Shown: piece after piece, positions 34,778 to 44,370 of the stretch
Numbering within the stretch: the first letter of the stretch is position 1
Layout of the letters: each line of letters begins with the position of its first letter
Source: JBAIYU01 sp036763085
GTDB taxonomy: Bacteria; Bacillota; Negativicutes; DSM-1736; Dendrosporobacteraceae
Reading direction: 5' to 3'
Assembly (NCBI RefSeq): GCF_036763085.1
Contig: NZ_JBAIYU010000017.1
Span: 62,001-126,000 of the forward strand
Length of the DNA: 64,000 bases
Notes under the pieces: generated by a model
Told to the model about the DNA's origin: nothing
Seen by the model: the letters and a program-made list of their open reading frames with translations, nothing else
Database searches by the model: none
Made by a program: the position numbers and the translations under genes

Positions 34778-35990
34778 TATGGCGAAATATATAAATGGGG
34801 CGATAAAAGTAAAGGTTTCCGGCCACATGCCCGAAAAATTTATTAATTTATGTGTCGCACAAAATATACTGTTATGGGGAATAAATAAGAGCGGATCAGA
34901 TTTATTTGTGTGGATGTTCTTAAATGATTTTTATACAATAAGAGCAATTGCTAGAAAAAGCAGAACTAGAGTTTCTATAATAAAGCGTTACGGGTTGCCG
35001 TTCACGGTAAAGAGGTTGAAGAAAAGAAAAATATTATTAATAGGTCCAGTCATTTTTTTTATTGTTTTAAATGTTTTAGCCTCATATATTTGGTTTGTTG
35101 ATGTAATTGGCATAAAAAATCTGCGAAGTGATAGGGTTAAGGAAATAGCGTATTCTCAAGGTTTAAAACCAGGCGCGATGAAAAACAATATAAATTCTAA
35201 GCACATCGAGAATGAAATTTTAGTTAATCTTCCTGAAGTAGCATGGGTTGGTGTGACCTTTAGCGGCACGCGAGCCGTTGTTGAGGTAGTTGAGAAGAAT
35301 ATAGCAAAACCTGAGGACAAGTCGCCTGCTCATATCGTAGCAGCAAAGGATGGGATTATTACAGAAGCTATAATTTTAGCTGGTCAATCAACTTTAAAAA
35401 AGGGTGATACAGTTAAAAGAGGAGACTTACTTATCAAAGGATTTATACCAGAACAAATTACAAGTCCCACATCAGCGGATCAGCCGCCTATTATTTCAGT
35501 ACCTCAACAGTTGATAAAGGCAAAGGGAATTGTTAAAGCTAGGGTTTGGTACGAAAGTTATGGTGAGTCTGAGCTAGTAAAAGCAATACACGAAAGGACA
35601 GGCGAGCAACAAGTATCTGTAATACTAAAGATAGGTTCTAACGAGATAGTCCTAAAAAACTCTCAACAAGAACAGTTTAAGCTATATGATACAGAGGTAA
35701 TCCATAAAAAGCTTCCTAGGTGGAGGAATAGTGACTTTGTCGTCGAATCAATTATTAATATATTTCATGAATTAGAAGAAAAAACGTCAGAAATTACTTT
35801 AGAGGAAGCTCGCGACCAGGCGAAAAGCAAAGCCCTAGAAACTGTTCAGAGAAATATTCCGGAAACGGCAAATATTCTATCTCGTAATATAGAGCTTATA
35901 AACACCTCAGAACCTAATTTGGTTAGAGTTAAGGTAACCATTGAAGCAGAAGAAGAAATAGGTCAAAGTATCGTTATTTCTCAGCAATAA
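34767..35990 (+). CDS. yqfD: Sporulation protein YqfD
   Basis: A 407-aa protein of the YqfD family, SigE-dependent in Bacillus and required for sporulation. One transmembrane helix is at about 88-110 (ILLIGPVIFFIVLNVLA). A FtsQ/POTRA-like extracytoplasmic region follows (IKNLRSDRVKEIAYSQG, VAWVGVTFSGTRAVVEV), with GEERGxxQVSV-like segments toward the end. ATG 34767, with SD GGAGG, overlaps the yqfC end, so translation is coupled. phoH starts 9 nt downstream. Confidence 0.93.
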   Translation: MTLSMAKYINGAIKVKVSGHMPEKFINLCVAQNILLWGINKSGSDLFVWMFLNDFYTIRAIARKSRTRVSIIKRYGLPFTVKRLKKRKILLIGPVIFFIVLNVLASYIWFVDVIGIKNLRSDRVKEIAYSQGLKPGAMKNNINSKHIENEILVNLPEVAWVGVTFSGTRAVVEVVEKNIAKPEDKSPAHIVAAKDGIITEAIILAGQSTLKKGDTVKRGDLLIKGFIPEQITSPTSADQPPIISVPQQLIKAKGIVKARVWYESYGESELVKAIHERTGEQQVSVILKIGSNEIVLKNSQQEQFKLYDTEVIHKKLPRWRNSDFVVESIINIFHELEEKTSEITLEEARDQAKSKALETVQRNIPETANILSRNIELINTSEPNLVRVKVTIEAEEEIGQSIVISQQ

Positions 35991-35999
35991 GGGAGGATA

Positions 36000-36974
36000 G
36001 TGTCTTTGCAGCAAAATTCAGAGAAACGTTTTAATTTTGCAGATAATCAGGAAGCAATTGCGATATTAGGTAAAAATGATGAATATCTAAATATTGTTAG
36101 TAGTGCTTTTATGGCGAAAATCATCTGCCGCGGCGAAGAATTAATAATCACGGGCGTGCCAAGTGATGTCGAAAAATTAACTAAACTATATTCTGAACTT
36201 CTTTACCTTTACAGGCAAGGAAGTCCAGTTACAAGTCATGATATAAAATATAGTGTAAAGCTGCTGCAAGAAGGAAAAGCTGATAATTTACATGAAATCT
36301 TTGGTGATACAGTTCTTGTGACGGCTCGCGGCCGTCATATAAAGCCAAAAACACTTGGTCAGCGTGTTTACTTAGAAGCTATTCGCCATAATCATATTAC
36401 TTTTGGAATAGGTCCTGCAGGAACTGGGAAGACTTATCTTGCGGTTGCAATGGCAGTTTTTTCCTTGAAGAAAAAAGAAGTTGATCGTATAGTTTTAACT
36501 AGGCCAGCTGTTGAGGCAGGTGAAAAACTAGGGTTTTTGCCTGGAGACTTGCAAGAAAAGGTAGATCCATATTTGCGTCCACTATATGATGCCCTGCAAG
36601 ACATTTTAGGAATGGAAACTTTTCAAAAATATATGTCAAAAAATATAATCGAGATTGCACCTCTGGCGTATATGCGCGGACGTACGTTAGAGGATGCTTT
36701 CATAATATTGGACGAGGCCCAAAACACATCTCCACCCCAAATGAAAATGTTTTTAACTAGACTAGGGTTTGGTTCAAAGATGGTTGTTACAGGTGACCTG
36801 AGCCAAACTGATTTGCCGAATGGCTCTTTGTCAGGGTTAAGACAAGCCCAACAAGTGTTAAGCGGCATACAAGGTATTGAAATCATAACACTTGATGACA
36901 GTGATGTAATTAGACATGAGATTGTAGGTAAAATTATTAAAGCATATGATCGGTATGAACAAGAAAAAAAATAG
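36000..36974 (+). CDS. phoH: PhoH-family ATPase
   Basis: A 324-aa PhoH-like P-loop ATPase of the type linked to RNA metabolism. An N-terminal KH-like region is followed by the PhoH domain with Walker A GIGPAGTGKTYLA (near 136-148), Walker B AFIILDEAQNT and the motif GDLSQTDLP. The listed start is GTG 36000, 3 nt from GGGAGG. TTG 36006 is 9 nt from it and may be the true start; the difference is two residues. It is cotranscribed with yqfD and pgpH. Confidence 0.94.
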   Translation: MSLQQNSEKRFNFADNQEAIAILGKNDEYLNIVSSAFMAKIICRGEELIITGVPSDVEKLTKLYSELLYLYRQGSPVTSHDIKYSVKLLQEGKADNLHEIFGDTVLVTARGRHIKPKTLGQRVYLEAIRHNHITFGIGPAGTGKTYLAVAMAVFSLKKKEVDRIVLTRPAVEAGEKLGFLPGDLQEKVDPYLRPLYDALQDILGMETFQKYMSKNIIEIAPLAYMRGRTLEDAFIILDEAQNTSPPQMKMFLTRLGFGSKMVVTGDLSQTDLPNGSLSGLRQAQQVLSGIQGIEIITLDDSDVIRHEIVGKIIKAYDRYEQEKK

Positions 36975-37016
36975 GTATGGGCTATATTTTCGTACCTTGA
37001 TTGGGGTTGAGTAAGA

Positions 37017-39209
37017 ATGGTGTCGCTTAATAATAGACTGCGGGATCTCTTCATGCAGCCCAACAGCATATACGCTAAACCGGTTGCACGACGTATTGTG
37101 CTTGGTATGGCTTTTTTCTTTCTTTTTATGATTGTTTTATCAGCTGATCTTATTCCTGATAAAGTAGCTTATCAAGTAGGACAAGTTAGTGATCGTGATA
37201 TTATTGCCCCTCGGACTATTTCCTATGTTGATAGTATTAAAACTAAAAAGCTAGAATCAGAGGTTTTGGCAAGTGTTGCCAATGTGTATGATCTTGATGT
37301 CGCTGTACTTGTCAAAGCTGAAGAAAGCGTAAAGGCGATATTTAATGCAGCACGGACTGGATTAGCTGATAAGAGTGTCACGTCGAGCGATGAAAGAATT
37401 GAAAAGCTAAAGCAAGCTCTTCCAGTTTCGTTATCACATTTAACGTTATCTGGGTTAGTTAGTTTAGATGAAGCTAGTTTAACAAAAGCAGAAGAACATA
37501 CCATTTCATTATTACGCAAATATTTCCAGAGAGGTATACGCGATGATGAATTGGACGTTGCTCGAAAGCATATTGTAATTGAAACTGAAGAAATTGGGCT
37601 TAGTAAAAATGGCGAGGCTGTTGTTGCCGGTATTGCCCAGCAGCTTTTAAAGCCGAATTTTATCCTAAATATACGTGAGACAGATAAACGTAAACAGGCT
37701 GCTCTGTCAAGCATAGAATCAGTTAGGGAGACTATAAAAAAGGGACAAGTTGTAGTCCGGCGTGGTGATGTAGTTACAAGCGAGCAAATTCATGCTATGG
37801 AAGAACTCGGTCTGCATAAAGGTCAATTTAATGAACTGAGAATCTTTGGCTTAACAATATATGTTCTAACTGTTATTGCTGTTATGTTGGGGTACCTGTA
37901 TAAATTTGCCCACAAAGTTTATTCGAATGACTTACACCTCGTATTGCTTGGGCTAATACTGCTTGTTTCACTATTGTTAGGTAAGGTAGCCCACTATTAC
38001 TCGGATTTTGCAGCTCCAATTGCAATAGGTGCGTTATTGACGGCTATCTTAATTGATGCTCGTGTTGGCTTAGTGGTTAGCGTAGTACTTTCGCTGTTAT
38101 TTGGTGTCATTGTTGACCATGATTTGCGTGCCGTTGCGGCGGCTCTCATTGGAAGCATTGTAGGTGTTTACAGTGTGTCGAAAATGACTCACGGCTACAG
38201 CTTAACGAAAACGGGAATTTGGATTGCAGGTATAAACTTTCTGGTAATAGGCGCAACCGGACTAATGCAGCAAATAGAGGGAACACAAGTTCTTGTTCAG
38301 GGGTTACTAGGTGTGTTTAGTGGAATTGGCGCAGCTGTAATAACAACAGGGTTATTGCCATATTTGGAAAACACCTTCAATATTACTACGCCAATTAAAC
38401 TCTTAGATTTAGCACAGTCGAATCATCCGTTAATGCAGCGCCTTCTTTTAGAAGCACCAGGGACCTATCATCATAGCATTTTGGTTGGAAATTTGGCGGA
38501 GGCTGCAGCAGATATGATAGGTGCTGATCCGGTAAAAGTTAGAGTAGGTGCTTATTATCATGATATTGGAAAAATTAAACGACCATATTTTTTCGTCGAA
38601 AATCAATTTGGTGCGGAGAATCCGCATGATAAAATCGCGCCTTCTTTAAGTACGTTAATAGTTACGTCACATATAAAAGATGGTGTAGATCTATGTCGCG
38701 ACTACAATCTGCCCCAGATTATAGTGGATATTATTCAGCAGCATCATGGAACAATGCTTGTTTCGTATTTCTATAAGCGAGCTACTGAGAATGAACATGG
38801 TGATTGTATTATCGAGGCAGATTTTCGATATGAAGGACCACGACCGCAAACAAAAGAAGCCGCATTAATTATGCTGGCAGACGCATGCGAAGCGGCAGTT
38901 AGATCGCTCGCAAAACCCAATGTTAATCGAATTGAAGCAACTGTAAGAAAGGTTATTCGGGAGCGTTTGCATGATGGGCAATTAGATGAATGTAATTTGA
39001 CGTTAAAAGATTTAAATATTATTGGCGATGCTTACATCAGAATACTATCAAGTATGTTTCACACGCGGATTGAATATCCTGATGCTTTAAAGGAGCTTGA
39101 AAGGAGAAAGAACAAGAATGGAAATAGTACTAAGCAACTTACAGGAAAAGACGATTGTAACACCGCAAATGGAACAAACGCTGATGTCAGTGCTAAAAAA
39201 GAGTGCTGA
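37017..39209 (+). CDS. pgpH: 7TM-HD cyclic-di-AMP phosphodiesterase PgpH
   Basis: A 730-aa membrane phosphodiesterase that hydrolyses the second messenger c-di-AMP. An N-terminal membrane helix (about 26-44) leads to the extracytoplasmic 7TMR-HDED domain (about 50-275), then seven membrane helices (about 280-460) and the cytoplasmic HD domain. In the latter, YHHSILVGNLAEAA and YYHDIGKIKRPYFF place the HD pair at H515/D516. The last 30 residues (after ERRKNK) are low in complexity and overlap ybeY by 92 nt. The SD is weak. Confidence 0.94.
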   Translation: MVSLNNRLRDLFMQPNSIYAKPVARRIVLGMAFFFLFMIVLSADLIPDKVAYQVGQVSDRDIIAPRTISYVDSIKTKKLESEVLASVANVYDLDVAVLVKAEESVKAIFNAARTGLADKSVTSSDERIEKLKQALPVSLSHLTLSGLVSLDEASLTKAEEHTISLLRKYFQRGIRDDELDVARKHIVIETEEIGLSKNGEAVVAGIAQQLLKPNFILNIRETDKRKQAALSSIESVRETIKKGQVVVRRGDVVTSEQIHAMEELGLHKGQFNELRIFGLTIYVLTVIAVMLGYLYKFAHKVYSNDLHLVLLGLILLVSLLLGKVAHYYSDFAAPIAIGALLTAILIDARVGLVVSVVLSLLFGVIVDHDLRAVAAALIGSIVGVYSVSKMTHGYSLTKTGIWIAGINFLVIGATGLMQQIEGTQVLVQGLLGVFSGIGAAVITTGLLPYLENTFNITTPIKLLDLAQSNHPLMQRLLLEAPGTYHHSILVGNLAEAAADMIGADPVKVRVGAYYHDIGKIKRPYFFVENQFGAENPHDKIAPSLSTLIVTSHIKDGVDLCRDYNLPQIIVDIIQQHHGTMLVSYFYKRATENEHGDCIIEADFRYEGPRPQTKEAALIMLADACEAAVRSLAKPNVNRIEATVRKVIRERLHDGQLDECNLTLKDLNIIGDAYIRILSSMFHTRIEYPDALKELERRKNKNGNSTKQLTGKDDCNTANGTNADVSAKKEC

Positions 39210-39585
39210 ACTGTATGACATAGAAGAACATAATGAAGTTAGTATTGTACTTGCTGATGATGAGTATATTAAGCAGCTTAACAAAGTCTATCGCGGAAAA
39301 GACTGTCCGACCGATGTATTATCTTTCGCGTTAAATGAAGGAGAAGAGCCTGATATAATTAATGGACCGCAAGAAAATCTACTTGGGGATATAATTATTT
39401 CTCTTGAAACAGCAGAGCGTCAAGCCGTAGAATATGGTCACAGTTTGGAACGAGAAATTGCCTTTTTAACAGTACATGGTATGCTGCATTTATTAGGGTA
39501 TGATCATGAAGATGAAGCCGAACGTATTGAAATGCGGCAAGAAGAAGAATATGTGCTTTCCAACCTTGGAATAACTCGTGACTAG
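39118..39585 (+). CDS. ybeY: Endoribonuclease YbeY
   Basis: A 155-aa zinc endoribonuclease involved in 16S rRNA 3' maturation and ribosome quality control. The metal motif H120-GML-H124-LLGYD-H130 is intact, and the upstream CPTDVLSF and GDIIISLETA segments are typical. I start at ATG 39118 with SD AAAGGAG. The gene begins 92 nt inside the 3' end of pgpH in another frame. dgkA follows 2 nt after its stop. Confidence 0.95.
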   Translation: MEIVLSNLQEKTIVTPQMEQTLMSVLKKSAELYDIEEHNEVSIVLADDEYIKQLNKVYRGKDCPTDVLSFALNEGEEPDIINGPQENLLGDIIISLETAERQAVEYGHSLEREIAFLTVHGMLHLLGYDHEDEAERIEMRQEEEYVLSNLGITRD

Positions 39586-39587
39586 CT

Positions 39588-39941
39588 ATGCGAAAAAATT
39601 CATTACAAATTGCATTTAAGAATGCTTTTCAAGGGTTAAAATATGCTTTGACAAATGAGCGCAACATGATAGTTCACTGTTGTGCAGCGGTTATTTCAAT
39701 ATTATTTGCCTTGTGGTTTGGATTAGAAAAACTTGAAATAGCGGTTCTCGTGATAATTATAGCCTTGGTAATAATAGCCGAGATGTTTAATACAGCCATT
39801 GAAAAGATAGTAGATGTTATACATCCAGATTATCATCCAATTGCGAAAGTTATAAAAGATCTAGCAGCTGGAGCTGTATTAGTTGCAGCGATAGCTGCCT
39901 TAATTTTAGGGTATGTTCTCTTTTGCCAGCGGATTCTTTAG
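39588..39941 (+). CDS. dgkA: Diacylglycerol/undecaprenol kinase
   Basis: A 117-aa small trimeric-type membrane kinase with three hydrophobic helices. The family signature lies around EMFNTAIEKIVDV, with AKVIKDLAAGAVLVAAI following. In Gram-positive lineages this enzyme usually phosphorylates undecaprenol. The start ATG 39588 is 2 nt after the ybeY stop. Confidence 0.94.
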   Translation: MRKNSLQIAFKNAFQGLKYALTNERNMIVHCCAAVISILFALWFGLEKLEIAVLVIIIALVIIAEMFNTAIEKIVDVIHPDYHPIAKVIKDLAAGAVLVAAIAALILGYVLFCQRIL

Positions 39942-39956
39942 TAGGAGGTATTCTAA

Positions 39957-40355
39957 ATGCATGAATTAATCGAGGCTGCCGTTAAAGCTCGTGATAATGC
40001 TTACGCTCCTTACTCAAAATTTAAAGTAGGTGCAGCTGTTATAGGCGTAGATGGTAAAATTTTTTCAGGGTGCAATATTGAAAATGCATCTTACGGACTT
40101 ACAAATTGTGCTGAACGTACAGCAATTTTTAAAGCTGTTTCGGAAGGCATTACCGAAATTAAAGCAATTGCCATCATTGCGGATACTGTTAATCCAACAG
40201 CTCCGTGTGGAGCTTGCCGGCAAGTTATTGCTGAATTTGGTATAGATGAAATAATTTTATGTAATATTAAAGGCGAACATAAAATTGTGAGTTTAGATGA
40301 GCTACTGCCTTTTTCCTTTAAGAAGAATGACTTGAATGGAGATGATATAATTTGA
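39957..40355 (+). CDS. cdd: Cytidine deaminase
   Basis: A 132-aa zinc enzyme converting (deoxy)cytidine to (deoxy)uridine in pyrimidine salvage. The active-site motif C51-A-E53 and the pair C84-x2-C87 (PCGACRQV) are all present. The length is that of the tetrameric family. SD GTAGGAGG lies before ATG 39957. Its TGA stop overlaps the era TTG start by 4 nt. Confidence 0.96.
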   Translation: MHELIEAAVKARDNAYAPYSKFKVGAAVIGVDGKIFSGCNIENASYGLTNCAERTAIFKAVSEGITEIKAIAIIADTVNPTAPCGACRQVIAEFGIDEIILCNIKGEHKIVSLDELLPFSFKKNDLNGDDII

Positions 40356-41242
40356 CTTCTGAGCATAAATCAGGGTTTGTTTCTGTTATTGGTAGACCGA
40401 ATGTCGGCAAATCAACCCTTATAAACAGTTTAATTGGACAAAAAGTAGTTATTATGTCCGATAAGCCTCAGACCACACGTAACAAAATTTTATGTGTACT
40501 TACACTAGACGATGCACAAATCTTGTTTATTGACACACCTGGAATACATAAACCCTTACATAAACTAGGCGAGTATATGGTGAAGACAGCTGAAAATACC
40601 TTGAAAGAAGTAGAGGTAATATTATTTGTTGTAGATGCAACAGAAGATTTAGGGGCAGGGGAAAGATATATATTAGAAAGACTGGCTGCAGTAAAAACGC
40701 CTGTTCTACTTGTTGTGAACAAAATTGACCTCATTCCTAAACAGCAAGTTTTGCCGATAATTCAAAAATATACAAGTTGTCATGATTTTGCTGGTGTAGT
40801 TCCAATATCCGCAAAAGAACACACTAATCTTGAGGGGCTTGTTACTGAGATTAAGAAATATCTGGAGCCTGGACCGCAGTACTATCCGAGTGATATGATC
40901 ACCGACCAGCCTGAACGTTTGGTTATTGCTGAACTTATTCGCGAGAAAGTATTGCATGTAACACGAGAAGAAATACCACACGCTATTGCAGTTGATATCG
41001 AAGAAATAACCACTCGTCCTAATGATGATTTGTTTATAAGGGCAGTAGTATATGTTGAAAGGGATTCCCAGAAAGGAATAGTAATCGGTGCAGGCGGAAA
41101 GCTTCTTAAGGAAATTGGCCAGGCTGCAAGGGCGGATATTGAAAATTTACTCGGATCAAGAGTATATCTGGATTTGTGGGTAAAGGTGAAAAAAGATTGG
41201 CGCAATCGCGACAACATTCTACGCACTTTTGGATATGACTAG
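40352..41242 (+). CDS. era: GTPase Era
   Basis: A 296-aa ribosome-assembly GTPase that binds the 3' end of 16S rRNA. G1 GRPNVGKST (14-22), switch TTRNKI, G3 DTPGIHKP, G4 NKID and the C-terminal KH domain (EEIPHAIAVDIEE, GAGGKLLKEIGQAAR) are intact. The TTG start overlaps the cdd stop (TTGA), so translation is coupled. Confidence 0.97.
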   Translation: MTSEHKSGFVSVIGRPNVGKSTLINSLIGQKVVIMSDKPQTTRNKILCVLTLDDAQILFIDTPGIHKPLHKLGEYMVKTAENTLKEVEVILFVVDATEDLGAGERYILERLAAVKTPVLLVVNKIDLIPKQQVLPIIQKYTSCHDFAGVVPISAKEHTNLEGLVTEIKKYLEPGPQYYPSDMITDQPERLVIAELIREKVLHVTREEIPHAIAVDIEEITTRPNDDLFIRAVVYVERDSQKGIVIGAGGKLLKEIGQAARADIENLLGSRVYLDLWVKVKKDWRNRDNILRTFGYD

Positions 41243-41252
41243 TTTTTGTTTT

Positions 41253-41287
41253 AAAGGACTTAGTGTTTACTCTAAGTCCTTTAGTTT
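41253..41287 (+). terminator. Terminator after era
   Basis: AAAGGACTTA / TAAGTCCTTT, a 10-bp stem, then AGTTTT; also a T-rich lead-in on the other strand. Confidence 0.85.
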
Positions 41288-41346
41288 TCTCAATCTTTAA
41301 AAAGGCAATGTTTTGGATAGTAGCAGAATCTATGACATATGTGTTG

Positions 41347-41375
41347 TTGACCTATATTGGATTGAATGGTATCAT
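41347..41375 (+). promoter_or_regulatory. Promoter for DUF502 gene
   Basis: TTGACC (41347-41352), 17-nt spacer, TATCAT (41370-41375), 19 nt before the ATG. Confidence 0.6.
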
Positions 41376-41394
41376 TTGTTAAGAGGAGTTAGTT

Positions 41395-41985
41395 ATGAAA
41401 AATATATCGAAATATTTTATAAATGGTTTAATAGTCATTGTTCCGATAGCGCTTACAGCATATGTAGTAATAAATATATTTTCCTTAGCTGAGTCGGTTT
41501 TAGGACGTCACTTACCGATTCAATTTCCCGGCATTGGTCTTGTTGCTGTAGTGATGTTAATATTACTAGTTGGGTGGCTATCCTCTCATTGGCTTCTTAA
41601 AAGGATGTTGGAGCTTGGTGAAAAAATGCTTGGCTCTATCCCTGTTATTAAGGTTATCTATAAGAGTTTTAAACAGGTTTCAACAGCAGTTTTAGAATCT
41701 CAGAATTTATTCAAACAGCCGGTATTAGTTTCATACCCTAATGAAGGTACTAAGGCACTTGGTTTTGTTATGACAGAACTTTCGCCGCCTTTGGCAGAAA
41801 ATTTTGAAGAAGAACATGTATGTGTTTTTATTCCTTGGAGTTTAAATATGACATCAGGTGTTAATATAATCGTACCTAAACGGGATATAATATTTTTGCA
41901 GGTTACAAGTGAAACTGCTCTGCAGTACGTTGTTACGGCCGGGGCTATTATGCCTGAGCGTCAGCATAGGAAGGTAAATAATTAA
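41395..41985 (+). CDS. DUF502 family membrane protein
   Basis: A 196-aa protein with two N-terminal transmembrane helices (about 8-30 and 43-68) and a cytoplasmic domain. The segment GSIPVIKVIYKSFKQVSTAV, followed by a PV-LVSYPNEG-like motif, is diagnostic of DUF502. The family is widespread in bacteria and has no settled function. SD AAGAGGAG precedes ATG 41395. It is placed just before the CNNM/CBS membrane protein and may share its transcript. Confidence 0.9.
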   Translation: MKNISKYFINGLIVIVPIALTAYVVINIFSLAESVLGRHLPIQFPGIGLVAVVMLILLVGWLSSHWLLKRMLELGEKMLGSIPVIKVIYKSFKQVSTAVLESQNLFKQPVLVSYPNEGTKALGFVMTELSPPLAENFEEEHVCVFIPWSLNMTSGVNIIVPKRDIIFLQVTSETALQYVVTAGAIMPERQHRKVNN

Positions 41986-42030
41986 AATCTAATCAATGTC
42001 GCTATAGGCCTATGGGCCAGCGAGGGAGAG

Positions 42031-43378
42031 ATGCGTTATCGATTCTGCGTTTTATGATCTACTAAAATTTCTTACAGCTATATTACTTGTACTTATAAAT
42101 GGTTTTTTCGTTCTTGCGGAGTTTTCGCTTGTTAAAATACGTAAAACTCGTCTTGAGGAACTAGTTCAGCAGGGAAATAGCCGAGCTGTTTTAGCGCTGA
42201 AAGTAGTTTCATCTTTTGATACTTACCTTGGGGCAACACAGCTGGGAATCACCTTATCATCGCTAGCATTAGGTTGGTTAGGGGAACCAGCGGTTTCAGC
42301 TTTAATCGAACCCCTGGTATCTAACTATTTTCCTGGTTCAGCGTGGCTTCATACAACTATAAGCATTGCTGTCGGATTTACAATTATCACGTTTTTACAT
42401 ATCGTAATTGGAGAACTGGTTCCAAAATCACTAGCAATTCAACGTGCCGAGAGTATGGCTTTATTTTCCGTCTGGCCGCTCTATATTTTTCACAAAATTG
42501 GCTATCCTATTATTGTACTGTTTAATCATGCCGCTCGTGCAATTTTAGCATTACTTGGCATTAAAGCAGCTTCCGAAGCTGATTTAGCACATTCAGAGGA
42601 AGAACTCCGGATGATTGTAAGTGCTAGTCACCGTGGTGGTGTTTTAAACCAAATGGAAAGTGAGCTAATAGACAACGTATTTGATTTTGCAGACAGGTTA
42701 GCTCGAGAAGTTATGGTGCCGCGGCAGGACATGGTATGCTTATTTACTGACGACCCTTATGAAGAAAATATAAGAGTGGTTAGGGAAACACATCATACCA
42801 GGTATCCCCTTTGTATCGAGGATAAAGATCATGTGATTGGAATGATACATCTACGTGATTTTATGGATATCGAATCAGTCCACACCGCTGAAAAGGACCT
42901 TAGGAGTATAATGAGGGAGATATTAGTGGTGCCTGAAGGTATGTCAGTTGCTAAACTGCTGCAGCTTATGCGACGTAAGCGTATTCACCTAGCGGTAGTA
43001 GCTGATGAATATGGAGGTACTGCTGGTCTTGTTGCTTTAGAGGATATTTTAGAAGAAATAGTTGGCGACATTCAAGATGAACATGACGGGTTTGAGGAGA
43101 CTGAAATTCAGAGGTTAAGTGATGGAGCTTATGAATTTGATGGCCGTGTTCTGTTGGATGATGTTATCGATCTTCTCAATATTCGCTTAGAAGAGCACGA
43201 AGAAGACACTATCGGCGGGTATATCTTTGGACTTTTAGGAAGGCGTCCTGAAAACGGTGATAATGTTAATATTGGCGATTATAACTTTAGAGTGCTTAAA
43301 GTCAATGGTTTTCGCATTGTTCGAGTGAAAGCTTCACCTCTGTCTGTTTTAGTTGAGGATGAAATTGAAAAAGACTAA
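42031..43378 (+). CDS. CNNM/CBS-domain transporter-like protein (TlyC/CorC type), defective or non-canonical start
   Basis: The complete protein would be about 448 aa, normal for the family. The CNNM membrane domain (LINGFFVLAEFSLVKIRK, then GATQLGITLSSLALGW) is followed by two CBS domains (VMVPRQDMVCL, VVADEYGGTAGLVALEDILE) and a C-terminal CorC/HlyC domain. The frame is open from 42008, but between the stop at 42005 and the internal ATG 42455 it has no ATG, GTG or TTG. The only ATG placed by an SD (AGGGAG, 42023-42028) is 42031. It is one base out of frame and would stop after 8 codons. Removing one base (for example the C at 42034) gives MVIDSAFYDLLKFL. Alternatives are a rare ATC start at 42038 or a sequence error. 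Confidence 0.75.
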
Positions 43379-43399
43379 CAGTTGCGAAAGGATGATGTC

Positions 43400-43540
43400 A
43401 TGTTGTTGGGAAACGTTATGTGGGAAATTTTCCAAAATACGGGACATATTGAAGCATATCTGATTTATCGGTCATGTAATGATGATAATACTCAGCAACT
43501 TGAGGTAGTACCAGAAAGTCAGGCTCGTGATCTAAATTAA
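43400..43540 (+). CDS. yqzL: YqzL-like small protein
   Basis: A 46-aa peptide starting MLLGNVMWEIFQNTGHIEAY. Firmicutes carry a similar small YqzL protein directly upstream of recO, with the same W-x-x-F-x-x-TG-x-x-x-x-Y-L pattern. ATG 43400 follows SD AAAGGA; an internal ATG at codon 7 is also possible. Function is unknown. Confidence 0.8.
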   Translation: MLLGNVMWEIFQNTGHIEAYLIYRSCNDDNTQQLEVVPESQARDLN

Positions 43541-43558
43541 TTTCATAGAGGTTTTTGT

Positions 43559-44293
43559 ATGTCACAGTATTCTACTGAGGCCATCTTATTAGCAGTTCGC
43601 AACTGGGGTGAGGCTGATAGGATGGTTACTTTATTTTCTCGCGAATATGGAAAAATAGCGGCTATTGCATATGGTTGCCGTCGTCCCAGAAGCGGACTAG
43701 CTGGAGCTATCCAAGCTTTTAACCAAGTTGAGTTGTCTATAACTCCTGGTAAAGCGTTAGATACAATCAAGCAGTGTGAAATTAAGCATTCTTTTAAGCA
43801 GATTAGAGAAGATCTTAATATAATGTCATACGCAGCTTTTATAAACGAATTAGTTGTAGAATTTTGCCCCGAACGTCAACCCGAACCACATATTTATGAT
43901 TTGTTATTGAGTGCGTTTTCTTTAATATCCAGCCGTAATCCCCGACTTGTGGCGTCTGCCGCAGCATGGCAGCTTTTAACGCTAGCTGGCTACCAGCCTA
44001 ATCTTGATAATTGTGTTATTTGCGGACAAAACCTAACAGATAAAGCGTTTTTTAGTCTTGATAAGGGTGGGAGCGTTTGCGAAAAATGTGATAATAATAA
44101 ATTACTGGGTTTTGACCTAAGTGTAAGAACCTTTATTACTAACCTTATGTCAATAGATTGGGATAATCCTCAGAGTTTTTCAATAAATGCTGCAACTCTT
44201 ATCCAAAGTGAAAAGATATTAACAAATTATTTAAGTTATTTACTCGGAAAACCGCTAAACTCTTTAGAATTTATTAAACAAATCCATATATAA
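43559..44293 (+). CDS. recO: DNA repair protein RecO
   Basis: A 244-aa recombination mediator that helps RecR load RecA on SSB-coated DNA. An N-terminal OB-fold (EAILLAVRNWGEADRMVTLF) is followed by a helical domain with a Cys4 zinc site, CVIC (near 157) and CEKC (near 180). Length is normal. SD AGAGG precedes ATG 43559. The era-(insert)-yqzL-recO-gly order is the usual one with two membrane-protein genes inserted. Confidence 0.94.
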   Translation: MSQYSTEAILLAVRNWGEADRMVTLFSREYGKIAAIAYGCRRPRSGLAGAIQAFNQVELSITPGKALDTIKQCEIKHSFKQIREDLNIMSYAAFINELVVEFCPERQPEPHIYDLLLSAFSLISSRNPRLVASAAAWQLLTLAGYQPNLDNCVICGQNLTDKAFFSLDKGGSVCEKCDNNKLLGFDLSVRTFITNLMSIDWDNPQSFSINAATLIQSEKILTNYLSYLLGKPLNSLEFIKQIHI

Positions 44294-44370
44294 TTTGAAA
44301 TCCCACTATCGGGATAGCAAGTATTATTTGTGGTTATAATATATTAAATTTTGGAGTGGAGGTTAGCATA

